A stretch of DNA of 64,000 nt from Lentimicrobium saccharophilum (GCF_001192835.1 NZ_DF968183.1:744001-808000); one strand, 5' to 3'. Counted from the first letter of the stretch, positions 1 through 10,600 are shown. Notes: generated by a model not told the origin, from the letters alone. Program-made: numbers and translations.

Positions 1-49
1 AGTCACTAATAATCCCTGATATTTTTAAATTGTTGCTTATACTACTGAT

Positions 50-150
50 CTCCTCCAACGGCTTCCGTATTTTCTTCCGCCAGGGACAGCCCTCCTGCGG
101 TTAGCCCGGCGCAATCACCAATACGGACATTTTGCCGGCCGGGGAACAGC
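50..150 (-). pseudogene. Nitroreductase C-terminal relic
   Basis: Read on the minus strand this stretch translates to a segment matching the C-terminal part of the intact nitroreductase at 11671-12216: the relic reads PAGK, LVI, PQEG, RKKIRK and LEE where the intact gene reads PAGK, LVI, PQEG, RKKIRK and MEE. The frame is kept, but a TAA stop (plus-strand 101-103) replaces the Tyr codon of GYPQEG. The N-terminal two thirds are missing, since nothing similar lies between 150 and the GNAT gene. It is therefore a decayed paralogue fragment. The rest of 1-271 shows no gene. Confidence 0.75.
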
Positions 151-271
151 GCGCAATGCGCTGAGCAGAGAGAAAGTTGAAATACATCCCGGTTCTTCAG
201 CATTCACTGAAACGCCAGGTCGGACAAAAGCCATTCTTCCGAAAAAAGCAAACAGGTCTCCAAACGGTATT

Positions 272-772
272 TTAAGTATTCAGTTTTTTGATCATCGTAG
301 CAGAAATTCCGTCGGTGCTGACGGTTTCAAATCCCGCCTTCCCATACATACGGAAGGCGTAATTCTCTTCATCCACGCTCAGCGACACCTGCTTAAATCC
401 CCTGCGGGCAAGGCTGTCAAGCATTGTATTCAGCAGCGCAGTTCCTATCCCTTTGTTGCGATAAGACGGGAGCACCGACATGCACACTTCGGGTGTCCGG
501 ACATCCACAAATCCATAACCTTTGCCGCATTCCGGAAACAGACGGATCCAGACAGCACCCACCGGCTCCCCTTTGCTTTCGGCCATCAAGCAGTAGTCGG
601 ACTCTTTTCCGAAATCCTTGTAATAAACCGCCAGTTCAGGACGTAAGATTACTTCTTTGCCCGGCCGCTCCACCCCTTCCGGAATAAAGATTGCCTCATA
701 CAGGAATTCTTCCAGCAGATGGTACTCCTGGGGGTGGATTTCGCGGATTAAAATTGATGGAGTTTTATTCAT
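272..772 (-). CDS. GNAT-family N-acetyltransferase
   Basis: This 166-residue protein has the GNAT fold that transfers an acetyl group from acetyl-CoA to an amine; the substrate cannot be told. Visible family marks are the strand before motif A (EVCMSVLPSYR), the acetyl-CoA pyrophosphate loop RNKGIGTALL (Q/RxxGxG/A type), and the motif B region (VSLSVDEENYAFRMYGKAGF) near the C terminus, where N and the Y/GF pattern are typical. Length is normal for a single-domain GNAT. It stands alone, is GC-richer than the island that follows, and starts at an ATG (770-772). A cytosolic resistance or housekeeping acetyltransferase is the likely role. Confidence 0.85.
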   Translation of the reverse strand: MNKTPSILIREIHPQEYHLLEEFLYEAIFIPEGVERPGKEVILRPELAVYYKDFGKESDYCLMAESKGEPVGAVWIRLFPECGKGYGFVDVRTPEVCMSVLPSYRNKGIGTALLNTMLDSLARRGFKQVSLSVDEENYAFRMYGKAGFETVSTDGISATMIKKLNT

Positions 773-920
773 GATAAGTTCTTAATATGGCGGGTGGTAG
801 GTGCTGCGCGGGATTCAGGGCGCTTACCTGTCGGGTTACAGCATGATTATTAAAGGTGCTGTAAATAAATCAGGCACAACACCCGTATTGCGCATTATCG
901 CTTACTGAGCTTAATGCATT

Positions 921-1268
921 TCAGCATTTTCCATAGGCGTTTTTCCAATTATCTGCAATTGCAATAAATTTTGAGTAACCATGCTCCCTAATAAAGAAAA
1001 TGGCTTGCTTGTATTTCTGATATTTATAACCACTTTTGGAAAACCAACTTCCAATTATTTCACAATTTTCCAATTCTTTGCAATCTGCGCAAGTATCAAG
1101 GTTTTTCTCTCTAAAACAGCAAACCTTGATTTTACATTTTGCTTTATTTATGTCCCGTTCTTTGGTATCGAAGCCAATTTTACATCCTTTGCAAAATCCT
1201 TCAATAAAAGGCTTGCATGTCTTACAATAAGCTCCGCAACAACCAATGTATCTATTTGAACTAATCAT
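921..1268 (-). CDS. DUF3795-like cysteine-rich protein
   Basis: A small protein (115 residues from the ATG at 1266-1268; a TTG two codons upstream is less likely) rich in cysteine: it begins with a CCGAYCKTCKPF block, followed by CKGCK, a CKIKVCC segment and CADCKELENC. This spacing of paired cysteines followed by a helical C terminus is typical of DUF3795 proteins, which are common in anaerobic Bacteroidota and presumed to bind metal; the function is unknown. It is AT-rich like the neighbouring defence operon and is on the same strand, but about 440 bp of repeat-like DNA separates the two, so co-transcription is unlikely. Confidence 0.7.
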   Translation of the reverse strand: MISSNRYIGCCGAYCKTCKPFIEGFCKGCKIGFDTKERDINKAKCKIKVCCFREKNLDTCADCKELENCEIIGSWFSKSGYKYQKYKQAIFFIREHGYSKFIAIADNWKNAYGKC

Positions 1269-1464
1269 TTGCAATCATTGTCGATGTCCATTTTTGCAAT
1301 AAGTCCAACGGTTTGGCGGTATGTTTTTGTTGCCGATTTCGAAGCACTGGCTTGTCAAGTTACACGAAAGTTTATTAGATGCAGAAACGCTGAAATACCC
1401 ACTATCTCGGCAATAAAATATACCGCCTGTTACCAGCTGGCGTTCTGTCTTCTGTCCTTGTAAA

Positions 1465-1690
1465 CCATTGTCATTATTGATTTCTCGTATAATTGTCAAG
1501 TTGCTTATATGTCTTGTGTCGGCTTGTGCGGTTGGGTATTTTTTATTTTCTAAAGGGGAGGAGATTTTTAATTTTTCCACTTGGGTCGGGCAGGCACACT
1601 CTTTGGCAAAGCTTTGGTTTAAGCGTTGGCTTGTGGGGCTTTGACAATGTGTGTGACTGGTGCGTTGGCTCATTTTACTTTTCTCTAAGT
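1465..1690. repeat. Flanking repeat, left copy (core 1599-1650)
   Basis: Non-coding interval of about 440 bp between the DUF3795 gene and the defence operon. Bases 1599-1650 match 11386-11436 almost perfectly in direct orientation (shared words CTTTGG, AAGCTTTGGTTT, AGCGTTGGCTTGTG, CTTGACAATGTG). The adjacent stretch 1535-1585 (poly-T/A with ATTTTTTATTTTC and TTTTTAATTTTTCC) reappears at 11455-11505 but inverted. The open frames across this region on both strands look like by-products of the repeat, not genes. Confidence 0.6.
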
Positions 1691-1712
1691 TTTCTTTCAA
1701 TCTTCACAAAAT

Positions 1713-2375
1713 TCAGATTCTAAAATAATTTCTTATTTTCTCATATGCTGGTTCATAAGCTCTAAACTGTTTGTTTAAAGGAAAACATTTTGCGTGTAAT
1801 ATGGGGATTACTGCTTGTGATCCTTCTTTAACCTTATAGTTATTTCCACAAATCATCAGAAATGAGCTTTTCTCTTTTGGTTCGTAATAGGGTGGTTCAT
1901 TCTGCACTCCTATTGTTCTTGGGGATGACTTTTCCACAAAGCCATCATTTGAATCATACAATCCTAAATTTTGAAGCCAGTAATTTACCTGTAGCGACAT
2001 CGGAAAGAGATATTCGATAGTTGAATTTTCATCGATTATCTTCTTTATATTTTCAACTCCTGTAATTGCTTTTTCTTCCGGGATGTAAACAGTTTTACTT
2101 TTAGGAGCATGTGGCAAAGCCGAATTGCAAAGATTCGTAATGTAAATTTCTTCTGGTTTGATTTTACCGTTTGTGATATCGATTATTTGATTAAAAGCAG
2201 ATGCAGCCAAACCATATTTACTTTTAAATGTCCTGTCCCTGATGGTTTTATCAAAATAGTAATTTGCAAATAAGACATATTCCGCTTGTGTATCAGATTG
2301 CTGCAAACGAGGGTCGTGGCCAATAAGTAAAGCCCTTGGTGTATATTCTTTTGGTTTCCAGTCGAGTGTTTGCAT
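1713..2375 (-). CDS. Uracil-DNA glycosylase superfamily-like protein
   Basis: A 220-residue protein, last gene of the five-gene operon, 11 bp downstream of the ATPase gene. The N terminus carries ALLIGHDPRL, at the position of the glycosylase motif-1 loop (GxxPG type), followed by an aromatic FANYYF. A central EIYITNLCNSALP segment resembles the 'YITN..K..P' stretch of family-4-like uracil-DNA glycosylases, and ILHAKCFPLN near the C terminus could be the motif-2 (HPS-type) loop. No FeS cysteine set is obvious. By analogy it may recognise or excise a base, perhaps a modified phage base; that is inference. The fold assignment rests on weak motifs. Alternatively it is a non-catalytic DNA-binding relative. 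Confidence 0.5.
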   Translation of the reverse strand: MQTLDWKPKEYTPRALLIGHDPRLQQSDTQAEYVLFANYYFDKTIRDRTFKSKYGLAASAFNQIIDITNGKIKPEEIYITNLCNSALPHAPKSKTVYIPEEKAITGVENIKKIIDENSTIEYLFPMSLQVNYWLQNLGLYDSNDGFVEKSSPRTIGVQNEPPYYEPKEKSSFLMICGNNYKVKEGSQAVIPILHAKCFPLNKQFRAYEPAYEKIRNYFRI

Positions 2376-2386
2376 TGTACAATTAA

Positions 2387-3943
2387 TTACTTTGCTTTCA
2401 GTTTTGCTCCTAATTCTCCAATCAGTTTATCTTTTCCAGCCAATTCTGTTTTCAATTTTGCAACTTCTTTTTCAAGTTTATCAATTGACCTGTTCTTCTT
2501 AATATTTTGAATTTCACTTTTCATTTTCTCAACTGCAATAACAGTCGCTTTCAGCTCTGCTTCAAACTCCGGTTTCTCAAGGTCGTAATGGCTGAATGGA
2601 TTCATTACAACTCCACGATGGATTGTAATTTCATGAATTAATGCCGGGTCAAGGTCGGTTTGGGATTCAATGGCTGTCCAAAAGTCTTCGCTTGTTGTTT
2701 CTTTTTGGTTTTTGTGGTAGGATACAGGAATTTTCTGCTTATCACAAATGGTCTTTACAATTCTTTCAAATTCTGTTCTCAGATAAACGGCTGATGCTTT
2801 ATAGTCCTTTTCAGAAAGATAATGTTTAGCCCTTTCCATATAACCGTTTTCATTGAATATTACCGGAATTTCAAAGTCGTTATCCCTTAATGATTTCGTA
2901 TAAATCTCAGTATATTTCCACTTCTCAACTCCGAAATAATTTCGCACCAATTCATACCAAACTTTGTCGTAAGTGGTCATTATTACCTGAAATTGCTTGT
3001 CTTTGTCAACTTCAATGAAGTGTTTTTTCAAAATATCAAGCAAGGGCAAACGATTACTCATATCCAAGCCAATCAACAAATCATCAAGAACAAGGATTTT
3101 TAATGCTCCTGTAAGCGGATTTACTTTTATGGATGCCAAGTACAAACTTATGGCAAGGGCAGATAAACGGGCTTCATTCAGAAATAGCTGATGTTTTGGT
3201 ATTGATTTTTCAAAGAAGTCAATTTTTAAGTTGATGTTGTTACCGGTAAGTTTCCTTCTCCCCTGATATTCCACTTTGTCAAAATCAAGCGAAATCCTAA
3301 CATTTGCACCAAAATATTTCATAAAAGTATTGGTGTCCTGCTCAATGTCTTTGAGCAATTGTTTCAGACCGGGATTGAACTTTTCCGACAGATAATTTTT
3401 TGTGGCTTCCTGCTGCCGCTTGATTTGTCTTTTATTGAAAGTGTCGTTATCGATTGCCTGCCATTCTTTACCAATTTCTTTATTTGAAAAACGGTTGATG
3501 GAATTGTAAAGAATATCCTTTACCAAAATATCAAACAGGTCAACCTTATCCTTATGCCCCATATGAGTTCGCAATAAGCTCCGGTAATCAAAGAAGCCCT
3601 TAATTTTATTGGCATCGGCAATAAGCGTTTTATCTGCACTGATAATTTCCTTATCGGATAATTTCAGTTCAAAAGTGGTGGTCTTAGAGGTTTCAGGAGA
3701 TTCTCTAATGTTAACCTTGATACTGGCTGTGTTTTTTTGCGAAGCTGGTGCAAAGATATTTTCTTCCACATTTATTTTGTCAACCGATGATTTCAGAAAA
3801 TCCAGAAGGGCGGTAAACAATGAACTTTTACCACTGCCGTTTTCACCATAAACCATCAGGTTTTTGCCGTCTTTGTCAAGGCAAATGTGGTGCTCACCAT
3901 AAAAAGCACGGTAGTTCTTTATGTGTATATCAGTTATTCTCAT
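2387..3943 (-). CDS. SMC/RecF-like AAA ATPase of defence operon
   Basis: A 518-residue ABC-type ATPase. It opens with the RecF/SMC signature (ITDIHIKNYRAF), then Walker A GENGSGKS (residues 33-40), a helical insertion, a signature-like LNEARLSALAISLYLA (255-270), and Walker B ILVLDDLLIGLD (283-294) in which the second acidic residue is Asp rather than Glu. After the ATPase comes a separate C-terminal domain (about 365-460) with YLRTEFERIVKTIC and HRGVVMNPFSHYD, which resembles HEPN-like or APEA-type C-terminal modules of defence ATPases. A Lys/Glu-rich coiled coil ends the protein (465-518). Its ATG lies 14 nt inside the end of the methylase gene, so the two are translationally coupled. Confidence 0.8.
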   Translation of the reverse strand: MRITDIHIKNYRAFYGEHHICLDKDGKNLMVYGENGSGKSSLFTALLDFLKSSVDKINVEENIFAPASQKNTASIKVNIRESPETSKTTTFELKLSDKEIISADKTLIADANKIKGFFDYRSLLRTHMGHKDKVDLFDILVKDILYNSINRFSNKEIGKEWQAIDNDTFNKRQIKRQQEATKNYLSEKFNPGLKQLLKDIEQDTNTFMKYFGANVRISLDFDKVEYQGRRKLTGNNINLKIDFFEKSIPKHQLFLNEARLSALAISLYLASIKVNPLTGALKILVLDDLLIGLDMSNRLPLLDILKKHFIEVDKDKQFQVIMTTYDKVWYELVRNYFGVEKWKYTEIYTKSLRDNDFEIPVIFNENGYMERAKHYLSEKDYKASAVYLRTEFERIVKTICDKQKIPVSYHKNQKETTSEDFWTAIESQTDLDPALIHEITIHRGVVMNPFSHYDLEKPEFEAELKATVIAVEKMKSEIQNIKKNRSIDKLEKEVAKLKTELAGKDKLIGELGAKLKAK

Positions 3944-6900
3944 TTTTCCCTTCTATTATGGCAATCTCCGGAATTGAATTCATATAAAACAGGTTAACCC
4001 TTACCGGATGCTCTTTGTCATTCAACCTATTAAATACCTTTTTGCAATTCTTCATTTTCTGCTCATCACTCATACCATCGGTAAACTCCGGTAACTCGCC
4101 CAAATGCTTGATGATTTCACGGTTGTGTTTTTTTAGCAATTCAGGGAAATACAACTCATACACCATGCCGTCTATAATTTGCTCGAAGTATATTGGCATC
4201 AGCTGATCCGTTTTTAATTGACTTTCTACTTCTTTTAGAAATAAAATATAGTCGATTAATCTTTTAAAAGGTATTTGTTCAGAAGTTTGAATTTTCTTAA
4301 TAGGAATGAATTGCAAGGGTTCTAGCGTTAATTCTAACGCTTCTCCTTTTCTTTTCCCCATATAATAAAGCCAGAAATAGGTTAATTTACTTGTAAGAAT
4401 CGATTGGATATATTTTAAGCTATAACCTTGCTTATTAAGCGTAATGTAAAATACATCTGATGCAGCATACCATTCTTCTTTTGAATAACCAAAAGTGTTA
4501 GTATTACTTCTTTGAGGACATAATATTTTTTCTGACTCAAAATTAATGTTTGGGCGATCAGTCGTTAAAGCCCACCATTTACCCTTTTGATATGCTGATT
4601 GTAATACACCATTTATTGAACGTTCTTTCAGAATTGCTTTATACGAAATTAAGTGTTGGTACAAAGACTTGTATTTTTTAAATTCATCTTCCTTTTCGAT
4701 CTTATTAACATAAAGGAAAAAGTGCTTGGGATTTGTTTCTACCCTATATTTTCTAATATCTGAGTTTTTAAAGAAAGGTTTAATAAACTTTTGTTCCTCT
4801 TTGTTTAAAGACAGTTCAGTTACTTCTTCTTTAGTTAAAATAAAAACTCCATTGTTGACATTTTTGCTTTTATCAATGTATCTGTCTTTGCCTGTTACAA
4901 TCCCTTGGTTGATATTACAAATGCCATTTGTAACCTTTTTACCAGATATTACCCCTTTTTTCTTTTCTCCTTCCGATTCATTATCGGAAAGTTTTTCGCA
5001 ATTATTAAAAAGTTGATTTATGATCCCAGATACTTTTGCTGGTAAAAAATGAACATAGCCTGTCCAGTTACTAAAAATCTTTTTTTGATCTGCACTAAAA
5101 TTGAGTTCATTTTGACGATAACTAAAAATATTTTCAGAATATTTGTTTTGATAGATTGTACATTTAATACTTTGATTGGGTGTTGCATTCTTTTTAAGTA
5201 AAAAGATGTTTGTGTGCACTCCCGCCTCAAAAATGGCATTTTCATTGAAGTTAATATATTCAATGATTGAATAGTCCTCAAGTACTCTTTTTCTGAGTTT
5301 TTTTCCCCCTTGAGTGGTTATCCAATAATTAGGCGTTATAAAAGTGTTTACACCATGCTCCTTTGTAAGTGTATAGCTTTTATGAAGAAAGAAGTACCAA
5401 TAATCCATTTTCTTTTCAAAATTCGGATCCTTACTAAGTGGTTCAAAAAGTGATTTATTTCCTTTTTGACCAATATACGGTGGATTTGCAATAACAATAT
5501 CAAAACCTCCGCTCCCATTCACCAAATAGGGATTCAGCACCTCAGGAAAATCAAGTTTCCAATCAAAATGGTTAAAAGGTTCATCAGGGTGTTGAAGTAG
5601 GTTTTTCAGTTTGCCAATTAGTTTATCGAAACCTTTAATTTGCAATTCCCGTTCTGTGTTGTGCTTTATATCGGCAGACGTAGGCATAAACCCACCTTTT
5701 TGTACAGTTTTACTTATGTATAGTTCTTTGTTAAAAGAAAGCTGGTTAATAAGCAGTTCTATTTTCAGGTTGCGGATTTCAGCCTGTAGTTTTTTCTTAT
5801 TCTTGTTGTTCGGGTTAAAGTATTTCCTTTGTTTGTCGGCAACTTCAACCAGCAAACGCTGTACATTCTTTACATATTCATCGGCTTTGCCCACGCTGCT
5901 TTTACGTTCCCAGTCAATCTCCACAATTTCGCCATCAAACTTACTTATCAGCGAGTCGCCCACCACAATTTTATAATCGAGGTTCGGCAGGGCTTTGGGC
6001 TTTTCTTCGTCAACCACCAAACTCAGCCAGAAACGCAAGCGGGCAATATCTACTGCACCTTTCTCAATATCCACCCCATAAATAGAGTTTTGGATAATGT
6101 TTAGTTTGGTTTCGGCAGGTTTCCATTCCTTGCCGGTTTCGTAAGCAATAAGTTCTTTGATACTGAAAATTTCCTGTAATAAGCCCATAGGAAACGCACC
6201 TGAGCCAATTGCGGGGTCGCAGATTTTTACCTTGTCAAGGGCTTTTTCAAGTTCAGTAATTTCAGGTTTTAGAACATCATCAACTATTTTGTTTTTCAGC
6301 AAATGATTTACGGCTTCCCTTTCAGCAACTTCATCTTTTATCTGCAAGGTGGTACACAGGTATTCAGTTAAACTTTCCTGGCACATGTAATGCACAATTT
6401 CCTTGGGAGTATAAAATGCACCTTTGTCTTTGTTGTCCTCCAACAGATTTTCAAAAATATGACCTAACATTTCAGGGTCAACGGCTACGGTGTGGTCATC
6501 GGGGCTGTCTTCGTAAACAGTAAAGTTAAAGGCATCCAGAAAGTCGAGAAAACCACGAGCATTTCCTTTGCTCTTTTCAGTAAGAATATTATCTTCAAAA
6601 TCAGGATGGTGAAAGAGTTTTGATTTGAAAGTCAACAAGTGTTCATCAAATTCTTCTTTATCGAACAACCCCCCATTCAGGAAAGGAACTTTAACGATTT
6701 TACCATCGGGCATTTTAAAGTCTTCATTAGGTCTTTTTACTTCATCAGCATTTAGAGTGTCGAAGAATAGTTTTGTCAACCAATTGCTGTAAAAAGCATC
6801 ATTTCCGTCCGATTTGTTAAAGAGTTGTTTGATGAAATCGCCCAGACCATCAGAGTAATTGGTATCGCTTGCACCCAACCAACCCTTTTTCTGAACGAAG

Positions 6901-7646
6901 TATAGAAACACAATACGCCCAAGCAGTTTCTTTACAAAATCGCGTATGGGTTTGCTGGCTTTATCCTTTTCTTGTTTTGTAGCACCGGCAGGAAAAGTAA
7001 TATTGAAAACTGATTTACGGTAGTTGGATTCCTGCAGATAATCGCAAAAGTTTTGGTAGTGTAGGGTATATTCATCAAAAAATGCCTTACTTAGTTTTTC
7101 AACGGAAAAAGCATTTACCAAGGTTTGAAAAGTAATTTCCTTTTCAGTGCTCAGTACTTCAAAACGTTCAGCAGCAGTTTTACAGGTTTCCGATGGACCT
7201 AACAAAAAAGTGTATCGTTTTGCATTGGTGGTTTTTTCTTTTACTCCTTGGTCGGTCAGCACACTGTCTTTGGCAACCAATGTAAGTCGCCAGACATTTT
7301 TATTTGCAGGTGCAACAAAATTGATTAATGTAGCTTGTCCGGCAGTTAGCAGCTTGCGAACATATTGCTGAATAGCAACCTTGCTTTGTTCAATGCGGAC
7401 TTTGGGTTGCAACAAAACTTCGTAACAGGTTATTTCAGTGCTGTCGTCCAACTGAATTTTTCCGTAAATCCAAACTTTATCAATAGCAGCCGATTCTGAT
7501 TTGTTGGGTGATACCGATGCTGGAACCAAAGAGGAATTAAGCGTAAATCCTGAACCAAAAACCGGACTTAAAACTTCACGGGAAAACAAAACCCTGTCGT
7601 AAGGTTTATGCAATGCGTTTTGTAATTGAATTCTGTTGGCTGCCAT
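3930..7646 (-). CDS. Eco57I-type adenine-N6 DNA methyltransferase (type IIG/ISP-like)
   Basis: A large (1238-residue) adenine methylase. N-terminal domain (1-200) with conserved YEVLLQ, NVWRLTLVA and RYTFLLG strands is the one found ahead of Eco57I-type methylases. The catalytic domain shows GAFYTPKEIV (409-418), SAM-binding motif I DPAIGSGAF (477-485), a motif II-like GVDIEKGAVDIARLR (524-538), and motif IV NPPY (721-724), followed by a putative target-recognition domain to the C terminus. I see no clear PD-(D/E)xK nuclease, so it may only methylate, with cleavage or translocation left to the PLD-helicase. It sits 2 bp after the helicase gene and overlaps the ATPase gene by 14 nt. Confidence 0.88.
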   Translation of the reverse strand: MAANRIQLQNALHKPYDRVLFSREVLSPVFGSGFTLNSSLVPASVSPNKSESAAIDKVWIYGKIQLDDSTEITCYEVLLQPKVRIEQSKVAIQQYVRKLLTAGQATLINFVAPANKNVWRLTLVAKDSVLTDQGVKEKTTNAKRYTFLLGPSETCKTAAERFEVLSTEKEITFQTLVNAFSVEKLSKAFFDEYTLHYQNFCDYLQESNYRKSVFNITFPAGATKQEKDKASKPIRDFVKKLLGRIVFLYFVQKKGWLGASDTNYSDGLGDFIKQLFNKSDGNDAFYSNWLTKLFFDTLNADEVKRPNEDFKMPDGKIVKVPFLNGGLFDKEEFDEHLLTFKSKLFHHPDFEDNILTEKSKGNARGFLDFLDAFNFTVYEDSPDDHTVAVDPEMLGHIFENLLEDNKDKGAFYTPKEIVHYMCQESLTEYLCTTLQIKDEVAEREAVNHLLKNKIVDDVLKPEITELEKALDKVKICDPAIGSGAFPMGLLQEIFSIKELIAYETGKEWKPAETKLNIIQNSIYGVDIEKGAVDIARLRFWLSLVVDEEKPKALPNLDYKIVVGDSLISKFDGEIVEIDWERKSSVGKADEYVKNVQRLLVEVADKQRKYFNPNNKNKKKLQAEIRNLKIELLINQLSFNKELYISKTVQKGGFMPTSADIKHNTERELQIKGFDKLIGKLKNLLQHPDEPFNHFDWKLDFPEVLNPYLVNGSGGFDIVIANPPYIGQKGNKSLFEPLSKDPNFEKKMDYWYFFLHKSYTLTKEHGVNTFITPNYWITTQGGKKLRKRVLEDYSIIEYINFNENAIFEAGVHTNIFLLKKNATPNQSIKCTIYQNKYSENIFSYRQNELNFSADQKKIFSNWTGYVHFLPAKVSGIINQLFNNCEKLSDNESEGEKKKGVISGKKVTNGICNINQGIVTGKDRYIDKSKNVNNGVFILTKEEVTELSLNKEEQKFIKPFFKNSDIRKYRVETNPKHFFLYVNKIEKEDEFKKYKSLYQHLISYKAILKERSINGVLQSAYQKGKWWALTTDRPNINFESEKILCPQRSNTNTFGYSKEEWYAASDVFYITLNKQGYSLKYIQSILTSKLTYFWLYYMGKRKGEALELTLEPLQFIPIKKIQTSEQIPFKRLIDYILFLKEVESQLKTDQLMPIYFEQIIDGMVYELYFPELLKKHNREIIKHLGELPEFTDGMSDEQKMKNCKKVFNRLNDKEHPVRVNLFYMNSIPEIAIIEGKNENN

Positions 7647-7648
7647 AT

Positions 7649-10600
7649 TTAACTGAAACTTTGAGTTAATACAATTTGAGGATTTACTATACCTCTGTTA
7701 GCTTTTTCGTAATATTGACCTTCCTCAATATTCGAAGATAAATCGTACCTATCGAGAACCGTAATAAAAAGCTTATCAATAAATTTGTCAGGTTCCTTAA
7801 TCAATGTGGCATTTGAAGTGAAATAGTCGTTTATTGATTTAGGTAAACCCTTTGATGCAAATGTTCCTTTTTTTATGATATCCAAAACCCGAATCAAAGA
7901 CATTCTTTTTTGTTCGGTCGGAGCAACTTTTATAATTGCGTTGATATTTGAAATTGCTTTATTTTCAGCAGGACTTAAATTTTTCCTTGAAACAGCCTGA
8001 ACATTTTCCTGATTCTTTTCTGATTTGAAATATTCCAATCCAGCTAAAGTTTGTTTATGATGAAGGTCGTGCAGTTCAATTGCTTTTTCATTTTCGGGAG
8101 CTTTGAAAATTTTAACTGCCTGTAGAAAATTCATTTCTATAATGTTCATTTCAGGAGTTATCAAACAAAAGATTCCGGGGTGGTTTTCACTTTTTAGATA
8201 AGTGAAAGATGTGTTTTGCAAGGGATAATTGACTTCTCCTGTCTCTGTGTCGAGCAAAGTCAATTGTTTGCTTTCCGGTAATTTTCTGCCGCATCGTGCC
8301 TTATTTGGAATTTTAGAAATGTCATTAAAAATTTTCGGATGCTTCTTTCTGAAATCTCTTAATTCATTCAAATACTTCAAAATTTCGCTTTCTTCTTTTT
8401 GAATTTTATTCCCGAACAATGCACCTTCTCCTTTTTCTTCCAGAATGGAGAATACCTTGTTATCTTCACCAAAGGCAGTATGAAATGCCTGAAGCTTGCG
8501 TAGGGCGTTGTTTACCAAATGAATTTGAGCATCGCCATGAGCTGAAGGATAATAGTTGTACACATAAATTTTGTCGGCTCTTGAGCCGATACGGTTAACA
8601 CGACCGATGCGTTGCATTAAACGGGTAGAGTTCCAGGGAACATCATAGTTAACTATTACATTACTTCGGTGTAGGTTTATGCCTTCTGCAAGTACTTCCG
8701 TTGTAATGATAATATCGTAATCAGTTTGCCATTTATCTTCTTCAAGGTTCGCATCAAAATTGTCACGGATAGTATTTTCAACATATTTTCTATTCTCTGC
8801 ACTAACAGTAAGAACGTTTTTCTTAGTAATCTTCGAAAGTTTTAATGTAAGTTCTTCTGCCGTTTCTTTTGATTCCGAAAAGATAATCAGTTTACCACTA
8901 ATATTCTGGTTTGGTTTAAAAAATTCCTCCTGAATTTGTTTTGCAAACTCAATCAGTTTTGGGTCTTTTTTTACTTTGCTCCAGCGTTCAATTAAATCAT
9001 CCACTTTTTCTTTATCCTGCTTGAGCAAGGCAACAAATTTTTTATCAAAAGCATCCTTTTTATACTCTTTGTTATTCCCCCCCCTTTCATTGATTTTAGC
9101 TTCAATCTCATCATAACTTAAACCTTCTTCAAGCAATTTATTGATGTCCAAATCAGGTGCGATAAATACCCTGTTATCATCAAACATTGCCAGCATATTA
9201 TCAATGGCTTTCTGAAATCTTGACAATGATTGAGTAAAAGCATAAAAACTGCTTTCAAGTCGTTTAACCAAAAGCGTTTTCATAATTGCGGATAACCTGC
9301 CCGAAATGGATTCCACATTACCATACATTTTCTTGTCTTCCTCTTTAGAAAGAAACTCAATGGCACGGTAACGGTAATATCCTAAACCATCAATTTTGTT
9401 GCCTTCTTCGTCAAGGTTAGTTATCAGAGAAACGGTATCGAAAAACAATTCACTTAACTTTCCATCCAATTCATAGTAAAGTGCAATGGGGTCGCCAACT
9501 TTGGGGAATTTAATTCCCTGCACCTCTAAATCTTCTAAATATTCTTTGCTGCTCTCAATATCTGTTCTTGTTCTGCGTATTACAAGCGGTTCCACTACAT
9601 CATCACGCAATTTCTGGAATAAGGCTTTCAGTTTTTTGATATTCAGTTTTTTCTCGTAAGCCAGTTTTTTATATTGCTCATTTATTGGTTTGAAATATTC
9701 CTGTAAGTTTCTGATGTTTTCAAGCGTGCTGTTCCTTCTGTCCTGAAAAAGATAAAGTTGGTTTTCAATATCCTGTGGCCGGTTATTCAATGGCGTTGCA
9801 GAAATTAAAATTACTTTCTTTCGTGAATCTCCATTTTCGGCAGCTCTTGAACGTGGCATTTTACATATTTCCTGCAAAGCCAAATACATTTCGGTATAAT
9901 CATTTCTGAATTTATGTGATTCATCAACTGCAATTAAATCAATCTCCTCAGGATTCGGATAAGAATAATTGTTTCTGTCTAGAATCTTATGTAAGCTTCC
10001 AAGAGTTATGAAGGTAAAATGATTATCCAGTTCAAAATCTTTTACAGTCCGTCTCCAGCTATCTTCAATTGCAGGAGGTACAACTACTAAAACCTTTGTA
10101 TGAGTGCCATTTTCATAAATGAACTTTTTAATAATCATACAGGCAATAATTGTTTTCCCTAGACCAACCACATCAGCCAAAACAAAACCATTATGCTTCA
10201 TCATAATTGCGTAACCCTGATTGGCAGCATCCGACTGATACTTTAATCGAATGTACTTTGGAGGTAAAAGAAGGTCAATATTGTATGGGTCGTAATCTAC
10301 TCGTTTACCAAAATATTCAATTAACATTTTGATATACAACTCAAACGGAGTAAAGTCATCACGCAAATAAGTCTGGTTCTTGATTCTTTCTGCTTCTGCC
10401 TGTAAAATGGGAACAGATTCTGCCCAAAGCCTTTCAAATTCTTCAGTTGCGAATTTTACATCTTCATACTCACGCAAACTGACATTAAACTCATAATTTG
10501 ATTCAGGATTTGCACCAAGTCCGGCATCTGTCAAATTTGACGAACCTGTAATAACTTCACATGGCGCATATTCGTTGAATGTTGCTGGCCTGAATATATA

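Noticed and set aside
1275-1700. 141-codon minus-strand frame left of the defence operon
   Set aside because: It lies in the flanking repeat and matches nothing recognisable; its wording comes from repeat core sequence.
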